Source of the DNA: Sphingobium sp. Leaf26
GTDB lineage: Bacteria; Pseudomonadota; Alphaproteobacteria; Sphingomonadales; Sphingomonadaceae
Length of the DNA stretch: 64,000 bases
Direction: 5' to 3'
Assembly: GCF_001421665.1 (NCBI RefSeq)
Contig: NZ_LMKV01000033.1
Coordinates: 62,001 to 126,000 of the forward strand
The position numbers were made by a program, and so were the translations under genes. The notes beneath the pieces were generated by a model. The model saw only the letters and a program-made list of their open reading frames with translations. It was not told the DNA's origin and made no database searches. This document shows positions 9,591 to 18,222 of the stretch, in pieces (within the stretch, counting starts at the first letter, position 1; each line of letters begins with the position of its first letter).

Positions 9591-9992
9591 TCACCGACTG
9601 TCGAGACGGATTTTGGTGAATTGGATGTTAACCGCCGTGCCCGGCCCGGCGCGCCACAAAGTCGCCTCTCCGGCCCCGACGATCAGCCATAAACTCCCGT
9701 CCGGCGTCGCGCAGGCTGCGTCCGTTGGGGACGGAGCGGCTACACCCGACGGATGGGAATGATAATGGCCGATGATCGCACGCCCTCCCGAACGCGCGGT
9801 ACGATGCGCGGCGATCAGCGCTGCCGGGTCCAGTTCGAAGTGGCGCGTGGGATCGGCGGCAACATTGGCGGCCGGGATGATCGCCTCTATCCGATCCGGG
9901 GTGCCGAGCAGCAGGCCGCACACCTCAAAGGCGTCCGCCGCGGCCAGGGCCACGATTTGTTCCAACAACGATCTTGAAATTCCTACAATCAT
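9591..9992 (-). CDS. JAMM/MPN+ domain metalloprotease (JAB1-like)
   Basis: Small zinc-dependent protease or isopeptidase domain, 133 residues. All residues of the JAMM signature are present: Glu23 (F-E-V-C-G-L-L-L-G), His78-Ser-His80, then seven residues to Ser88 and two more to Asp91 (H-x-H-x10-D), so it should be catalytically active. Bacterial members remove C-terminal extensions from ubiquitin-like sulfur carriers or cleave other tails, but no ThiS/MoaD-like partner or E1-like enzyme gene is in this window. A TTG at 10010 would lengthen it by six residues. It is head-to-head with rluD (17 bp between start codons) and lies just upstream of chpT on the same strand, so the two may be co-transcribed. 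Confidence 0.85.
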   Translation of the reverse strand: MIVGISRSLLEQIVALAAADAFEVCGLLLGTPDRIEAIIPAANVAADPTRHFELDPAALIAAHRTARSGGRAIIGHYHSHPSGVAAPSPTDAACATPDGSLWLIVGAGEATLWRAGPGTAVNIQFTKIRLDSR

Positions 9993-10001
9993 TCCTACAT
10001 C
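9974..10001 (+). promoter_or_regulatory. Weak candidate rluD promoter overlapping the JAMM gene start
   Basis: TTGAAA at 9974-9979 and TACATC at 9996-10001 with 16 bp between them would start transcription near 10008-10010, exactly at the rluD ATG. The site also contains ATTCCTACA twice (9979-9987 and 9991-9999). The -10 match is poor. Confidence 0.2.
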
Positions 10002-10009
10002 CGTAACCA

Positions 10010-10963
10010 ATGGTTCCGGGGGTTTCCATCATCGAAGCGATTATCAGTCAGGCGCAGGCCGGCCTGCGGCTTGACCGTGCGCTGGCGGACCTGTTGCCAG
10101 ACCTGTCGCGCGAGCGGCTGAAGAGCCTGATCGGCGAGGGACAGGTGGCGTCGCCCGACGTCTCGAAGATCAATGCGTCCATGAAGGTTGCCGTTGGCCA
10201 GAGCTTTACCGTCACCCTGCCCGCGCCCGTGCCCCTGGATACGGTGGCGCAGGACATTCCGCTGACCATCGTGCATGAGGATGCCGACCTGATCGTGGTG
10301 GACAAGCCGGCGGGGCTGGTGGTGCATCCGGCAGCGGGCAATCTGGACGGGACGCTGGTCAACGCGCTGCTGCATCATTGTCAGGGGCAGCTATCTGGCA
10401 TTGGCGGCGTGGCCCGGCCGGGCATCGTCCATCGCATCGACAAGGATACGTCCGGCCTGCTGGTCGTCGCCAAGTCCGACAAGGCGCATGAAGGGCTGGC
10501 ACGCCAGTTCAAGGATCACAGCATCGAACGGCTCTACGCCGCGATCGTCTATGGCGTGCCGGTTCCCGGTACCGGCACGGTCGATGCCTGGGTGGGCCGG
10601 TCCGACGCTGATCGAAAGAAGATGGCGGTTCATCGGGAAGGCCGGGGCAAACATGCCGTGACCCATTATCGCATGGTGGAACGGTTGAAGGGCGCGGCGA
10701 TGGTCGAATGTCGACTGGAAACCGGCCGTACACACCAGGTTCGCGTCCATATGCACCATATCGGCCACCCCTTGATCGGTGATCCGGTTTACGGTAGAGA
10801 AAGAAAAGGTTTCAAATCAATACTGGAAACGCTGGGTTTCAAAAGGCAGGCATTGCACGCCAAAAGCCTGGGGTTCATACATCCGGTAACGAGCGAACGG
10901 CTTATGTTTCAAAGTGTATTGCCTGGCGATATGCAGGAACTGTTAAGCCAGCTCCACGTATAG
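10010..10963 (+). CDS. rluD: 23S rRNA pseudouridine synthase, RluD family
   Basis: Isomerises uridines in the helix 69 region of 23S rRNA. The 317-residue product has an N-terminal S4 RNA-binding domain (about residues 18-75, R-L-D-R-A-L-A-D-L-L-P) and the PseudoU_synth_2 domain. The catalytic aspartate is Asp144 in the motif H-R-I-D-K-D-T-S-G-L-L. The later G-R-T-H-Q-V-R-V-H motif is intact. Only one ATG lies before the S4 domain, and no Shine-Dalgarno precedes it. The gene is 73 bp upstream of rpoH on the same strand, a neighbourhood I associate with sphingomonads. Confidence 0.93.
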   Translation: MVPGVSIIEAIISQAQAGLRLDRALADLLPDLSRERLKSLIGEGQVASPDVSKINASMKVAVGQSFTVTLPAPVPLDTVAQDIPLTIVHEDADLIVVDKPAGLVVHPAAGNLDGTLVNALLHHCQGQLSGIGGVARPGIVHRIDKDTSGLLVVAKSDKAHEGLARQFKDHSIERLYAAIVYGVPVPGTGTVDAWVGRSDADRKKMAVHREGRGKHAVTHYRMVERLKGAAMVECRLETGRTHQVRVHMHHIGHPLIGDPVYGRERKGFKSILETLGFKRQALHAKSLGFIHPVTSERLMFQSVLPGDMQELLSQLHV

Positions 10964-11036
10964 GTTCTGACAAGTTTGCGACGGCGCAGGACGCCTCTTC
11001 TGGGTTCCGCCGCGCATGAAAGGGAAAGGTAACGAC

Positions 11037-11948
11037 ATGGCCAAGAGCAATGTCCCTGCGGTGCCAGCGCTAGGCGGTGAAGCCAGCCTCAACCGCTATC
11101 TCTCGGAGATACGGAAGTTCCCCCTGTTGACGCCAGAGCAGGAATATATGCTCGCCAAGCGTTACGAGGAGCATCAGGATCCTGACGCGGCCGCCCAACT
11201 GGTCACGTCGCATCTGCGCCTGGTGGCGAAGATCGCGATGGGCTATCGCGGCTATGGCCTGCCGGTCAGCGAGCTGATTTCCGAAGGCAATATCGGCCTG
11301 ATGCAGGGCGTGAAGAAGTTCGAGGCGGAACGCGGCTTCCGTCTGGCGACCTACGCCATGTGGTGGATACGCGCTTCTATCCAGGAATTCATCCTGCGTA
11401 GCTGGTCGCTGGTCAAGATGGGCACCACCGCGTCGCAGAAGAAGCTGTTCTTCAACCTGCGCCGGATGAAGAATAACATCGAAGCGTTCGAGGATGGCGA
11501 TCTGCGTCCCGAGGACGTGACCAAGATTGCGACCCATCTGGGTGTGTCCGAAGATGACGTCGTGTCCATGAACCGCCGCATGGCGATGGGGGGCGATACG
11601 TCGCTCAACGTGCCGATGCGGGAAGATGGCGAAGGCCAGTGGCAGGATTGGTTGCAGGACAATGATCCGCTTCAGGACGAGCGCGTGGCTGAGGAGCAGG
11701 AAAAGACCCAGCGTCACGAAATGCTGGTCGAGGCGATGACCGATCTCAATGATCGTGAAAAGCATATCCTGGCCGAACGTCGTCTGGCCGAAGAGCCAAA
11801 GACGCTGGAGGAACTGAGCCAGGTCTATGGCGTGTCGCGCGAGCGCGTGCGCCAGATCGAGGTACGCGCCTTCGAGAAGCTGCAAAAGGCGATGATGCGC
11901 ATTGCCGGCGACAAGCTGGGTAAGATGGCGCGGTTTGCGCTGGCCTGA
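11037..11948 (+). CDS. rpoH: RNA polymerase heat-shock sigma factor sigma-32
   Basis: Directs transcription of heat-shock genes. From ATG 11037 (MAKSNVPAVP, preceded by AAAGG) the product is 303 residues; the ATG at 11016 would add seven non-conserved residues. Region 2 is plain (Y-A-M-W-W-I-R-A-S-I-Q-E-F-I-L-R). The RpoH box, Q-K-K-L-F-F-N-L-R at residues 134-142, separates sigma-32 from the vegetative sigma. Region 4.2 carries the helix-turn-helix G-V-S-R-E-R-V-R-Q-I-E-V-R-A-F. Candidate targets in the window include clpXP. A strong terminator follows 25 bp after the stop. Confidence 0.95.
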   Translation: MAKSNVPAVPALGGEASLNRYLSEIRKFPLLTPEQEYMLAKRYEEHQDPDAAAQLVTSHLRLVAKIAMGYRGYGLPVSELISEGNIGLMQGVKKFEAERGFRLATYAMWWIRASIQEFILRSWSLVKMGTTASQKKLFFNLRRMKNNIEAFEDGDLRPEDVTKIATHLGVSEDDVVSMNRRMAMGGDTSLNVPMREDGEGQWQDWLQDNDPLQDERVAEEQEKTQRHEMLVEAMTDLNDREKHILAERRLAEEPKTLEELSQVYGVSRERVRQIEVRAFEKLQKAMMRIAGDKLGKMARFALA

Positions 11949-11972
11949 TCGGTCCGACATGACAACAAAATA

Positions 11973-11998
11973 GCCCCGGAGCGATCCGGGGCTTTTTT
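11973..11998. terminator. Strong rho-independent terminator after rpoH
   Basis: GCCCCGGA-GCGA-TCCGGGGC followed by six T. The sequence is nearly symmetrical (AAAA on the left side), so it may also stop leftward transcription arriving from the GNAT gene. The remaining ~190 bp up to the GNAT stop hold only a short hairpin (12126-12143) and no gene I can support. Confidence 0.9.
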
Positions 11999-12193
11999 GT
12001 TGTCACGGTTCGCGGGTGACGATTGGTCAACAGGAGTGATCGTTCTCAAACGTAGCGGCAGGGTGTCCGTCCCCTTCCCTTGCACCACAATCAAGATGCA
12101 GGCGCGCTTCGCCGGTCAGTTGCCGCCCCACGGCTGCGTGGGGCCGGATGGACGGTACTGGCTCTGATCGAACCCTGTCAGAAGCCGTCGCTC

Positions 12194-12667
12194 TTAGAGC
12201 CACTGCTCCATCGCGAGACTATCGCTTCCGTAGGGTTCAGCATCGGTCAGCGCGGTAAAGCCATTTCGTGTCCAAAAGGCGTCTGCCCCATTGACGGCGG
12301 TGAGTGCGATCCGCACATAGCCCGCCCTTCGCGCCTGATCCTGCACAATCCCGATCGCGGCCTGAGCCGCGCCACTGCCTCGCGCATCGGGTAGCAGGGC
12401 GAGATCATGCAGATAATAATGATCGGCGGGTTCGGGCAACGCCTGGATCGGACGGTTCAATGGCGGCGGTCGCCGGCCCGCCCAAGGGTGGCTGATCAGA
12501 TAGCCTATCGCCTGGCCATCCCGTTCCAGCAGCCAGCAACCCGCTGGATAGAGTTGCAGGCGCTCGACATAGACGGCCGCCTGTTCGGTATAATCGCCAT
12601 GAACAGCATCAGAGATCGCGGCGACGGCAGGAATGTCCGCCGCAACCATGGGACGCCAATCACTCAT
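12194..12667 (-). CDS. GNAT family N-acetyltransferase
   Basis: Acetyl-CoA-dependent acetyltransferase of unknown substrate, 157 residues. The acetyl-CoA binding motif A is seen as Y-L-H-D-L-A-L-L-P-D-A-R-G-S-G-A-A-Q-A-A, and motif B as D-A-F-W-T-R-N-G-F. Its start codon overlaps the stop of the TetR gene by 4 bp, so the regulator and the enzyme are one transcription unit. The divergent MFS gene is probably the third member of the regulon, pointing to modification or export of a small molecule (inference). Confidence 0.85.
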   Translation of the reverse strand: MSDWRPMVAADIPAVAAISDAVHGDYTEQAAVYVERLQLYPAGCWLLERDGQAIGYLISHPWAGRRPPPLNRPIQALPEPADHYYLHDLALLPDARGSGAAQAAIGIVQDQARRAGYVRIALTAVNGADAFWTRNGFTALTDAEPYGSDSLAMEQWL

Positions 12668-13233
12668 GCCGGAACGTTCAGGGCGCGGCGGGCGGCGGCG
12701 AGTATCTCTTCGGACAGTGCCGGATCGGCGACGCCCCGTGCTAATAGCATGGCACCGACCATCTGCGCCATGCGCGCCAGCGCTTCCTGCCGGTCCATGT
12801 CCGAGCCCTCCTGTTGCAGGATGGCGGTGAGTTCCTCAAACCCCTGACGGAAGGCGCCCGCAAGATCGCCGCCGCGCCTGGCGGCATCCGACCCCAGAGC
12901 GATCAGCACGCAACCGGTTTCCGGGGCATCGCGGTTGCGGGCGCTGAGATAGTGTGCGGCGATGGCGGTGGGAGCATCGCGTTCCCCCACCTCCGCCTCA
13001 GCCACGATGCTGCGCCAGCGGACGGCGCTGTTGACGAGCGAGGCGGCGCAGGCTTCGGCGACCAGTGCGTCCTTTGATCCGAACTGATTATAGAATCCAC
13101 CGTGGGTGAGGCCACATTCGCGCATCACCTCGCCTATGCCGACGCCATCCACGCCACGCGCCCGGAACAGACGAGACGCTGTCTCGACCACTTTCTCCCG
13201 ATTACGTGCGGCCTGATCGCGGCTGACCTTCAT
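12664..13233 (-). CDS. TetR family transcriptional repressor
   Basis: Ligand-responsive repressor, 189 residues. The N-terminal helix-turn-helix reads I-G-E-V-M-R-E-C-G-L-T-H-G-G-F-Y-N-Q-F-G-S-K, typical of the AcrR/TetR fold, with an all-alpha ligand-binding domain after it. It is divergent from an MFS transporter and a palindrome lies in the gap, so it most likely represses both itself and the transporter. The stop overlaps the GNAT start by 4 bp. Confidence 0.9.
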   Translation of the reverse strand: MKVSRDQAARNREKVVETASRLFRARGVDGVGIGEVMRECGLTHGGFYNQFGSKDALVAEACAASLVNSAVRWRSIVAEAEVGERDAPTAIAAHYLSARNRDAPETGCVLIALGSDAARRGGDLAGAFRQGFEELTAILQQEGSDMDRQEALARMAQMVGAMLLARGVADPALSEEILAAARRALNVPA

Positions 13234-13269
13234 ATCCGGCTCTCCTGCATTGGCCTCTTGACCTTATAT

Positions 13270-13283
13270 ATGATGTTCATCAT
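13270..13283. promoter_or_regulatory. Palindromic operator between tetR and MFS genes
   Basis: ATGATG-TT-CATCAT is a near-perfect dyad in the 89-bp gap between the divergent tetR (start 13233) and MFS (start 13323) genes. It lies close to the TTATATAT stretch that probably serves as a -10 region, where a TetR dimer would block transcription. Confidence 0.55.
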
Positions 13284-13322
13284 TTAACGCCAGTCCGATT
13301 GTCGCCCGAACGGGAGAAGTTG

Positions 13323-14615
13323 ATGCTGTCGACTCATGTTGCACGCCGCCTGTCCGTGCGGAATATCCATTATGGCTGGGCGGTGGTCGGCGCGACATTC
13401 CTGACCATGCTGGTCGTGGCGGGCGCGGTAGGAGCGCCGGGCGTATTCATCATACCGTTGCAGAAAGAGTTTGGCTGGAGCGCAGCGGATATCAGCGGCG
13501 CGCTGGCGATCCGTTTCTTGCTGTTCGGCGGCATGGGACCATTTGCGGCAGCGTTCATGAACCGCTTTGGCGTGCGGCGGATGATGCTGATTTCGCTATC
13601 CATCGTGATCGGCGGCCTGCTGCTGTCGCTCGGCATGACGGAACTATGGCAGTTGGTGCTGCTGTGGGGCGTGGTGATCGGCTTGGGCACCGGCATGACG
13701 GCGATGGTGCTGGGCGCGACGGTGGCGACACGCTGGTTCGGGCAGCGGCGCGGGCTGGTGATGGGATTGCTGTCGGCCAGTACCGCGACCGGGCAACTGG
13801 TGTTCCTGCCGCTGCTGGCCGGGTTGACGGAAACGCATGGCTGGCGCACCGCGCTGCTGCTGGTGTGCGGGGCGATCATGGTGGCCGGTATTGCGGTCAT
13901 CCTGCTGATGCGGGATCGGCCGGCGGACCTTGGTCTGGCGCCTTATGGCGAAAGCGAGGTTCAGGCGGCCCCGCCCCAGCCCGGCAGTCTGGCCGCGTTG
14001 CTGGTCATGCCGATCCATGTGCTGCGGGATGCGGCGCGGGTACCGACCTTCTGGATTCTCTTCTTTTCCTTCTTCATCTGCGGCGCCAGCACCAATGGCC
14101 TGATCCAGACGCATTTCATCGCCATGTGCGGCGATTATGGGCTGGCGGCAGTAGGCGCGGCGTCGATGCTGGCGATGATGGGCTTTTTCGACTTTTTCGG
14201 TACGCTGGGATCGGGTTGGCTGAGCGACCGGTTCGACAATCGCTGGCTGTTGTTCGTCTATTATGGCCTGCGGGGCCTCTCCCTCCTTTATCTGCCGTTC
14301 AGCGACTTTTCGCTCTACAGCCTGTCGCTCTTCGCGGTCTTCTACGGCCTCGACTGGATCGCGACGGTGCCGCCGACGCTGAAGCTGACGGCGCAGCGTT
14401 TCGGGCCTGAGCGGGCCAATATCGTCTTCGGCTGGATCTTCGCCGGGCACCAGTTGGGCGCGGCGAGTGCGGCGCTGGGCGGCGGTCTGGCGCGGACGGC
14501 CTGGGCCAGTTATATGCCCGCCTTTATCGGCGCGGGCATCCTCTGCCTGATCGGGGCGGCGATGGTGCTGCTGATCAATCGCGATCAGCGACGCGGGACG
14601 CTCGCGACCGCTTGA
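13323..14615 (+). CDS. Major facilitator superfamily transporter
   Basis: Twelve-helix inner-membrane transporter, 430 residues from ATG 13323, which has GGGAG ahead of it; a TTG at 13299 would add eight residues. Helices are evident throughout, with a short cytoplasmic loop around residues 205-230. The motif G-S-G-W-L-S-D-R-F-D-N-R between helices 8 and 9 is the MFS motif A repeat. The N-terminal half (V-A-G-A-V-G-A-P-G-V-F-I-I-P-L-Q-K-E-F-G-W) resembles the oxalate:formate antiporter/monocarboxylate group. The substrate is unknown. Control by the divergent TetR is likely. Confidence 0.9.
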   Translation: MLSTHVARRLSVRNIHYGWAVVGATFLTMLVVAGAVGAPGVFIIPLQKEFGWSAADISGALAIRFLLFGGMGPFAAAFMNRFGVRRMMLISLSIVIGGLLLSLGMTELWQLVLLWGVVIGLGTGMTAMVLGATVATRWFGQRRGLVMGLLSASTATGQLVFLPLLAGLTETHGWRTALLLVCGAIMVAGIAVILLMRDRPADLGLAPYGESEVQAAPPQPGSLAALLVMPIHVLRDAARVPTFWILFFSFFICGASTNGLIQTHFIAMCGDYGLAAVGAASMLAMMGFFDFFGTLGSGWLSDRFDNRWLLFVYYGLRGLSLLYLPFSDFSLYSLSLFAVFYGLDWIATVPPTLKLTAQRFGPERANIVFGWIFAGHQLGAASAALGGGLARTAWASYMPAFIGAGILCLIGAAMVLLINRDQRRGTLATA

Positions 14616-14648
14616 TACGGGCAAGGCGGGCGCGCTACCAACGGGCGC

Positions 14649-15344
14649 ATGAAAGCACCCACTGCATCGCCCCGCCGCCGCGCCCGCTGGATCATGATCC
14701 CGGTCAGGATATTGCTCGGTTTCATCGCCCTGTCGCTGCTGATAGTGGTGATCTATCGCTTCGTGCCGCCGCCGGTGACGCTGACGATGCTGTTCGACCC
14801 CAATGGCATCACCAAGGACTGGACTTCGCTGGACGAGATCGACCCGGACATGGCGCGGGCGGCGATCGCTGGCGAGGATGGCAAATTCTGTAGCCATCAC
14901 GGTTTTGACGTGGACGCGATCGCCAAGGCGGCGATCCATAACGCCAGTGGCGGACGCATTCGCGGCGGATCGACCATCAGCCAGCAGACGGCGAAGAATG
15001 TCTTCCTGTGGCAGGGCGGCGGTTTCGTGCGCAAGGGGCTGGAGGCATGGTTCACCGTCCTGATCGAGGCGATCTGGGGAAAGACGCGGATCATGGAAGT
15101 CTATCTGAACGTCGCGGAGACGGGGATCGGCACCTATGGCGTGGAGGCCGGGTCGATCCGGTATTTCCATCATGGCGCGGGCAGGATGAACCGGGCCGAG
15201 GCGGGACGGATTGCCGCCGTGCTGCCGCTGCCCAAGAAGCGGGCTGCGGTGGCGCCGAGTGGCTTTACCCGGCGCTATGGCAACACGATCGCGGCGCGGA
15301 TCGGCGTGGTTCAGCGGGACGGGCTGGATAGCTGCCTGCGCTGA
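14649..15344 (+). CDS. mtgA: Monofunctional peptidoglycan transglycosylase
   Basis: GT51 enzyme that polymerises glycan strands from lipid II without a transpeptidase domain. The 231-residue product has one N-terminal membrane anchor (about residues 17-37) and the GT51 domain. Catalytic Glu76 lies in A-G-E-D-G-K-F; the second motif G-G-S-T-I-S-Q-Q-T-A-K-N-V-F-L and the third, K-T-R-I-M-E-V-Y-L-N-V-A-E, are intact. It is 33 bp after the MFS gene on the same strand but is unlikely to be functionally tied to it. It shares a bidirectional terminator with the TonB receptor gene. Confidence 0.95.
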   Translation: MKAPTASPRRRARWIMIPVRILLGFIALSLLIVVIYRFVPPPVTLTMLFDPNGITKDWTSLDEIDPDMARAAIAGEDGKFCSHHGFDVDAIAKAAIHNASGGRIRGGSTISQQTAKNVFLWQGGGFVRKGLEAWFTVLIEAIWGKTRIMEVYLNVAETGIGTYGVEAGSIRYFHHGAGRMNRAEAGRIAAVLPLPKKRAAVAPSGFTRRYGNTIAARIGVVQRDGLDSCLR

Positions 15345-15475
15345 ACCGCCGCTTAACTTCGCACATTTCCCGCAGATTTTGACATGAAGTTGCGTCGGCC
15401 TGATCCTATCGGACAGTGCCGGTGCCGAGCATAGGCCGGTTCGCGCGAATAGGACAGCGGGACGGCGAGCACGCA

Positions 15476-15505
15476 AAAAGGGCGGGGATTGCTCCCCGCC
15501 CTTTT
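15476..15505. terminator. Bidirectional terminator between mtgA and the TonB receptor gene
   Basis: AAAAGGGCGGGG and CCCCGCCCTTTT are exact complements around a 6-nt loop, with T-runs on both strands. It lies 131 bp after the mtgA stop and 22 bp after the convergent receptor stop. Confidence 0.9.
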
Positions 15506-15527
15506 CTGTTCGCGATGTGGATCGAGC

Positions 15528-18101
15528 TTAGAAGCCGATGATGAGCGAGGCGCTGATCGCGCGCGGCGAACCGAAGTTCACGAAGGCCGACGAGGAACTG
15601 GCCAACGTGTCCAGACCGCCACTGAACGAGCCGACATAGAATTTGTCGAACAGGTTGCTGACGTTTAGCTGGATCGCACCCTTTTCCATGCCGAGGCTGG
15701 CGAGCGAGTAGCGCAGGTCGATGTCGACGACGGTGTAGGCACCGAACTTGGCGCCGGGCGCGATGATCTTGGTAGTGCCATCGGTCAGCGTGACCGACTG
15801 CACTTCGCCGTTGATGTCGTTCATGTAGCGCGAACTGGTCTTCTTGGCCTGAACGCCCATGGTGAAGTCACCAAAGTTGCCCTGGAGGCGACCACCGAAC
15901 AGATATTTCGGTGCGCTGCGCTCACGCTTGCCGCCAGTGCGCAGATACGCAACGCCGTCCTGGATGTAGCACAGGCCGGCCAGCGCGATGTCGCTGGCGG
16001 CGGCGCAACTGCCGGTCACTGCGTCATTCTGGATTTCCGACTTGATGTAGGAACCGAACAGATAGGCCGTCACTTCCTTGATCGGGCTGTACGAGATGCT
16101 GCTGTCGATGCCGTACTTCTTCACCGGACCCAGGTTGGTGTCCGTGCCGTTGCCGTCGATGTCATAGGCGGTGACGAGGCGGTTCTTATATTTGGAATAC
16201 CAGCCAGTGACGGCAGCCTGCACCTTCGACGAGGTGTAGCGGATGCTGGCGTCGAAGCTGTCCGAGGTCTCGGCGACACGGTAGGCCGAGTCGCTGTCCG
16301 CCGGGAACACGAAGGCGTTGTAGAGCGCGTCGGTGCTGGGCACCGAGATGTTCTTGGCATAGCTGCCCGCGATGCTGATTTCCGGCGTGATCTTGAAGGT
16401 CGCGCCTACGTTGGGCAGGAACTTGTCGTACTTCAGCTTACGCGCCTGCGGCAGAGCCGAACCGGTCGCCTTGCCCGTGGTCGCGTCATAGCTGTACGGG
16501 TGCGTTGCGATATAGTCTGCAACCTGATCGGTGGGCACGCAGTTGACGAAGCCACCCGAGCTGGTGGTGAAGCAATTCTGGTTCAGCTCGCGCTTGAAGA
16601 AAGGCAGACGGCCACCGATGAGCACGGTCAGTTGATCTTCGAAGAATTGGCCACGATATTCGCCAGCGATCTGATTGAGTTCTGCGATCGATTTGCGGTC
16701 ACGCTTTTGCAGGACATTGCCGGCGGCATCGGTGATCGGATCGTTGATCGGGAACACGTCGAACGGTGTGCCGCCCTGATCCAGGAAGCCGGCAGCGCCG
16801 GTCTGGCGGTGACGGGCGCGATCGTAGCTGTACGACAGGCGAACCCGGTGGGCGTCGCTGATTTCGTAGGCAAGGTTCGCGATACCGACCCAGCGGCGGG
16901 TGTTGGTCTGGCTGGGCTGAAGCACGGTGACACGACCGAGCACACCGTCGCCGTTCAGGTCGCGACCGAAGTAGAAGCTGCCATTATAGTTGCCGGTACC
17001 GGTAAACCCGGTCGCATCGGTGAAGGAGGTTTCATTGGCGCTGGTGGTGCCGCCGCCATTGGCCTTCACCCACTGATAAGCGCCATCGACCGAGAAGGTC
17101 AGACGTTCGGTCAGCGTGAACTTCGAGTTCAGGCGGACATTGCCGGTGTTGGACGGATTGAAGCGACGCTCGAACTCGGTGCCGCAGGTGTTGGGCGTGC
17201 TGGTTTCGCTGACATTGCAGGGATAGCCGCCGCCGGTAGCCGTGCTGCCGATATTGTAGAAACGGCCCGACTTGTCGCCGGTAATCGCGTTGGCGCGCAG
17301 CGGCGAGCCACCAAAGTTGTTGCGATTCTGGTTGTAGTGACCCGACAGCGCGATGAAATCGCCGTTGTCGCCGATGTCCTGCCAGATCTTGGCGTTATAC
17401 TGCTGCTTCGACACCTTGCCATAGTTGGCGAAGGCGGCGTCGTTGCGCAGGCGCGAGGCCGAGAACCAGGCCTTGGTGCCATGACCGGTCAGGTCACCGG
17501 TGTTGACGACGCCGAACATACGGAAATAGGGGCGATCGCCCGCGCCGTCGGCAAGGATGTTGCCGTAGCTGACGCTGGCCAGGACGCCATATTCGTCACT
17601 CGGCTCCATCGTCTTGATGTTGACGGTGCCGCCAACCGCTGCGGCCGTCGGGCTGTCGACGTCGGTCGACCCGAGGTTGACGTTGACGTTCTCGATGAGT
17701 TCGCCATCGACCTGCTGGTTGGTGTAGACGGCATAGTTGCCCGAGTCATTCAACGGGATGCCGTCAAAGGTCTGCGAGATACGATCCGAACTGAAACCGC
17801 GGATGGTGAAGCTGCCGCCCGATGAACCCCAGGGGTCATTGTTGGTGAAGCTGACGCCCGGTACAAGGTTGATGATTTCGTTGATGGTCTGGCCGGGGCG
17901 CTGAGCCTGGATGATTTCCTGACCCAGTACCACCTTCGCCTTGGGTGAGTCAGGGATCTTGATGCCGCCGACGCCCTGGCTGACGGTTGCGCCGGTCACG
18001 ACGATGGTGTCGAAATCATCCGAACCGGTCGACTGCGCGAATGCAATGGCGGGGCTGGCGACGGCGATGATCGCGGCGCTGCCCATCAGAAATTTCTTCA
18101 T
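15528..18101 (-). CDS. TonB-dependent outer-membrane receptor
   Basis: Gated 22-strand outer-membrane transporter, 857 residues from ATG 18101 (Shine-Dalgarno AAGGG upstream; a longer frame to 18140 lacks support). A signal peptide (MKKFLMGSAAIIAVASPAIA) is followed by a TonB box-like D-T-I-V-V-T-G, then the plug domain with S-F-T-I-R-G-F-S-S-D-R-I and G-G-T-V-N-I-K-T. The barrel ends in the terminal Phe expected for BAM recognition. There is no STN signalling domain, so it should not drive the FecI/FecR pair 6 kb away. The substrate (siderophore, vitamin or carbohydrate) cannot be read from the sequence. It stands alone between terminators. Confidence 0.92.
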   Translation of the reverse strand: MKKFLMGSAAIIAVASPAIAFAQSTGSDDFDTIVVTGATVSQGVGGIKIPDSPKAKVVLGQEIIQAQRPGQTINEIINLVPGVSFTNNDPWGSSGGSFTIRGFSSDRISQTFDGIPLNDSGNYAVYTNQQVDGELIENVNVNLGSTDVDSPTAAAVGGTVNIKTMEPSDEYGVLASVSYGNILADGAGDRPYFRMFGVVNTGDLTGHGTKAWFSASRLRNDAAFANYGKVSKQQYNAKIWQDIGDNGDFIALSGHYNQNRNNFGGSPLRANAITGDKSGRFYNIGSTATGGGYPCNVSETSTPNTCGTEFERRFNPSNTGNVRLNSKFTLTERLTFSVDGAYQWVKANGGGTTSANETSFTDATGFTGTGNYNGSFYFGRDLNGDGVLGRVTVLQPSQTNTRRWVGIANLAYEISDAHRVRLSYSYDRARHRQTGAAGFLDQGGTPFDVFPINDPITDAAGNVLQKRDRKSIAELNQIAGEYRGQFFEDQLTVLIGGRLPFFKRELNQNCFTTSSGGFVNCVPTDQVADYIATHPYSYDATTGKATGSALPQARKLKYDKFLPNVGATFKITPEISIAGSYAKNISVPSTDALYNAFVFPADSDSAYRVAETSDSFDASIRYTSSKVQAAVTGWYSKYKNRLVTAYDIDGNGTDTNLGPVKKYGIDSSISYSPIKEVTAYLFGSYIKSEIQNDAVTGSCAAASDIALAGLCYIQDGVAYLRTGGKRERSAPKYLFGGRLQGNFGDFTMGVQAKKTSSRYMNDINGEVQSVTLTDGTTKIIAPGAKFGAYTVVDIDLRYSLASLGMEKGAIQLNVSNLFDKFYVGSFSGGLDTLASSSSAFVNFGSPRAISASLIIGF

Positions 18102-18222
18102 TTGACCCTTGTCCCTTTTCAAGAGTGGCGCGAGCCACACCTCTTAAAACTGTCTGCTCTTTCAAGCCGGCGCCGCTCTTGGCGGCCTCTGGCGACGGCC
18201 CTGTGATGCGTCGATTGCAATT

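Noticed and set aside
12126-12143. CCCCACG-GCTG-CGTGGGG hairpin after the GNAT gene
   Set aside because: There is no T-run on either strand, so I do not call it a terminator; it may be chance in GC-rich DNA.
13644-15476. 610-residue minus-strand frame opposite the MFS and mtgA genes
   Set aside because: Antisense to two well-identified genes and crosses the gap between them, with shadow-type composition.
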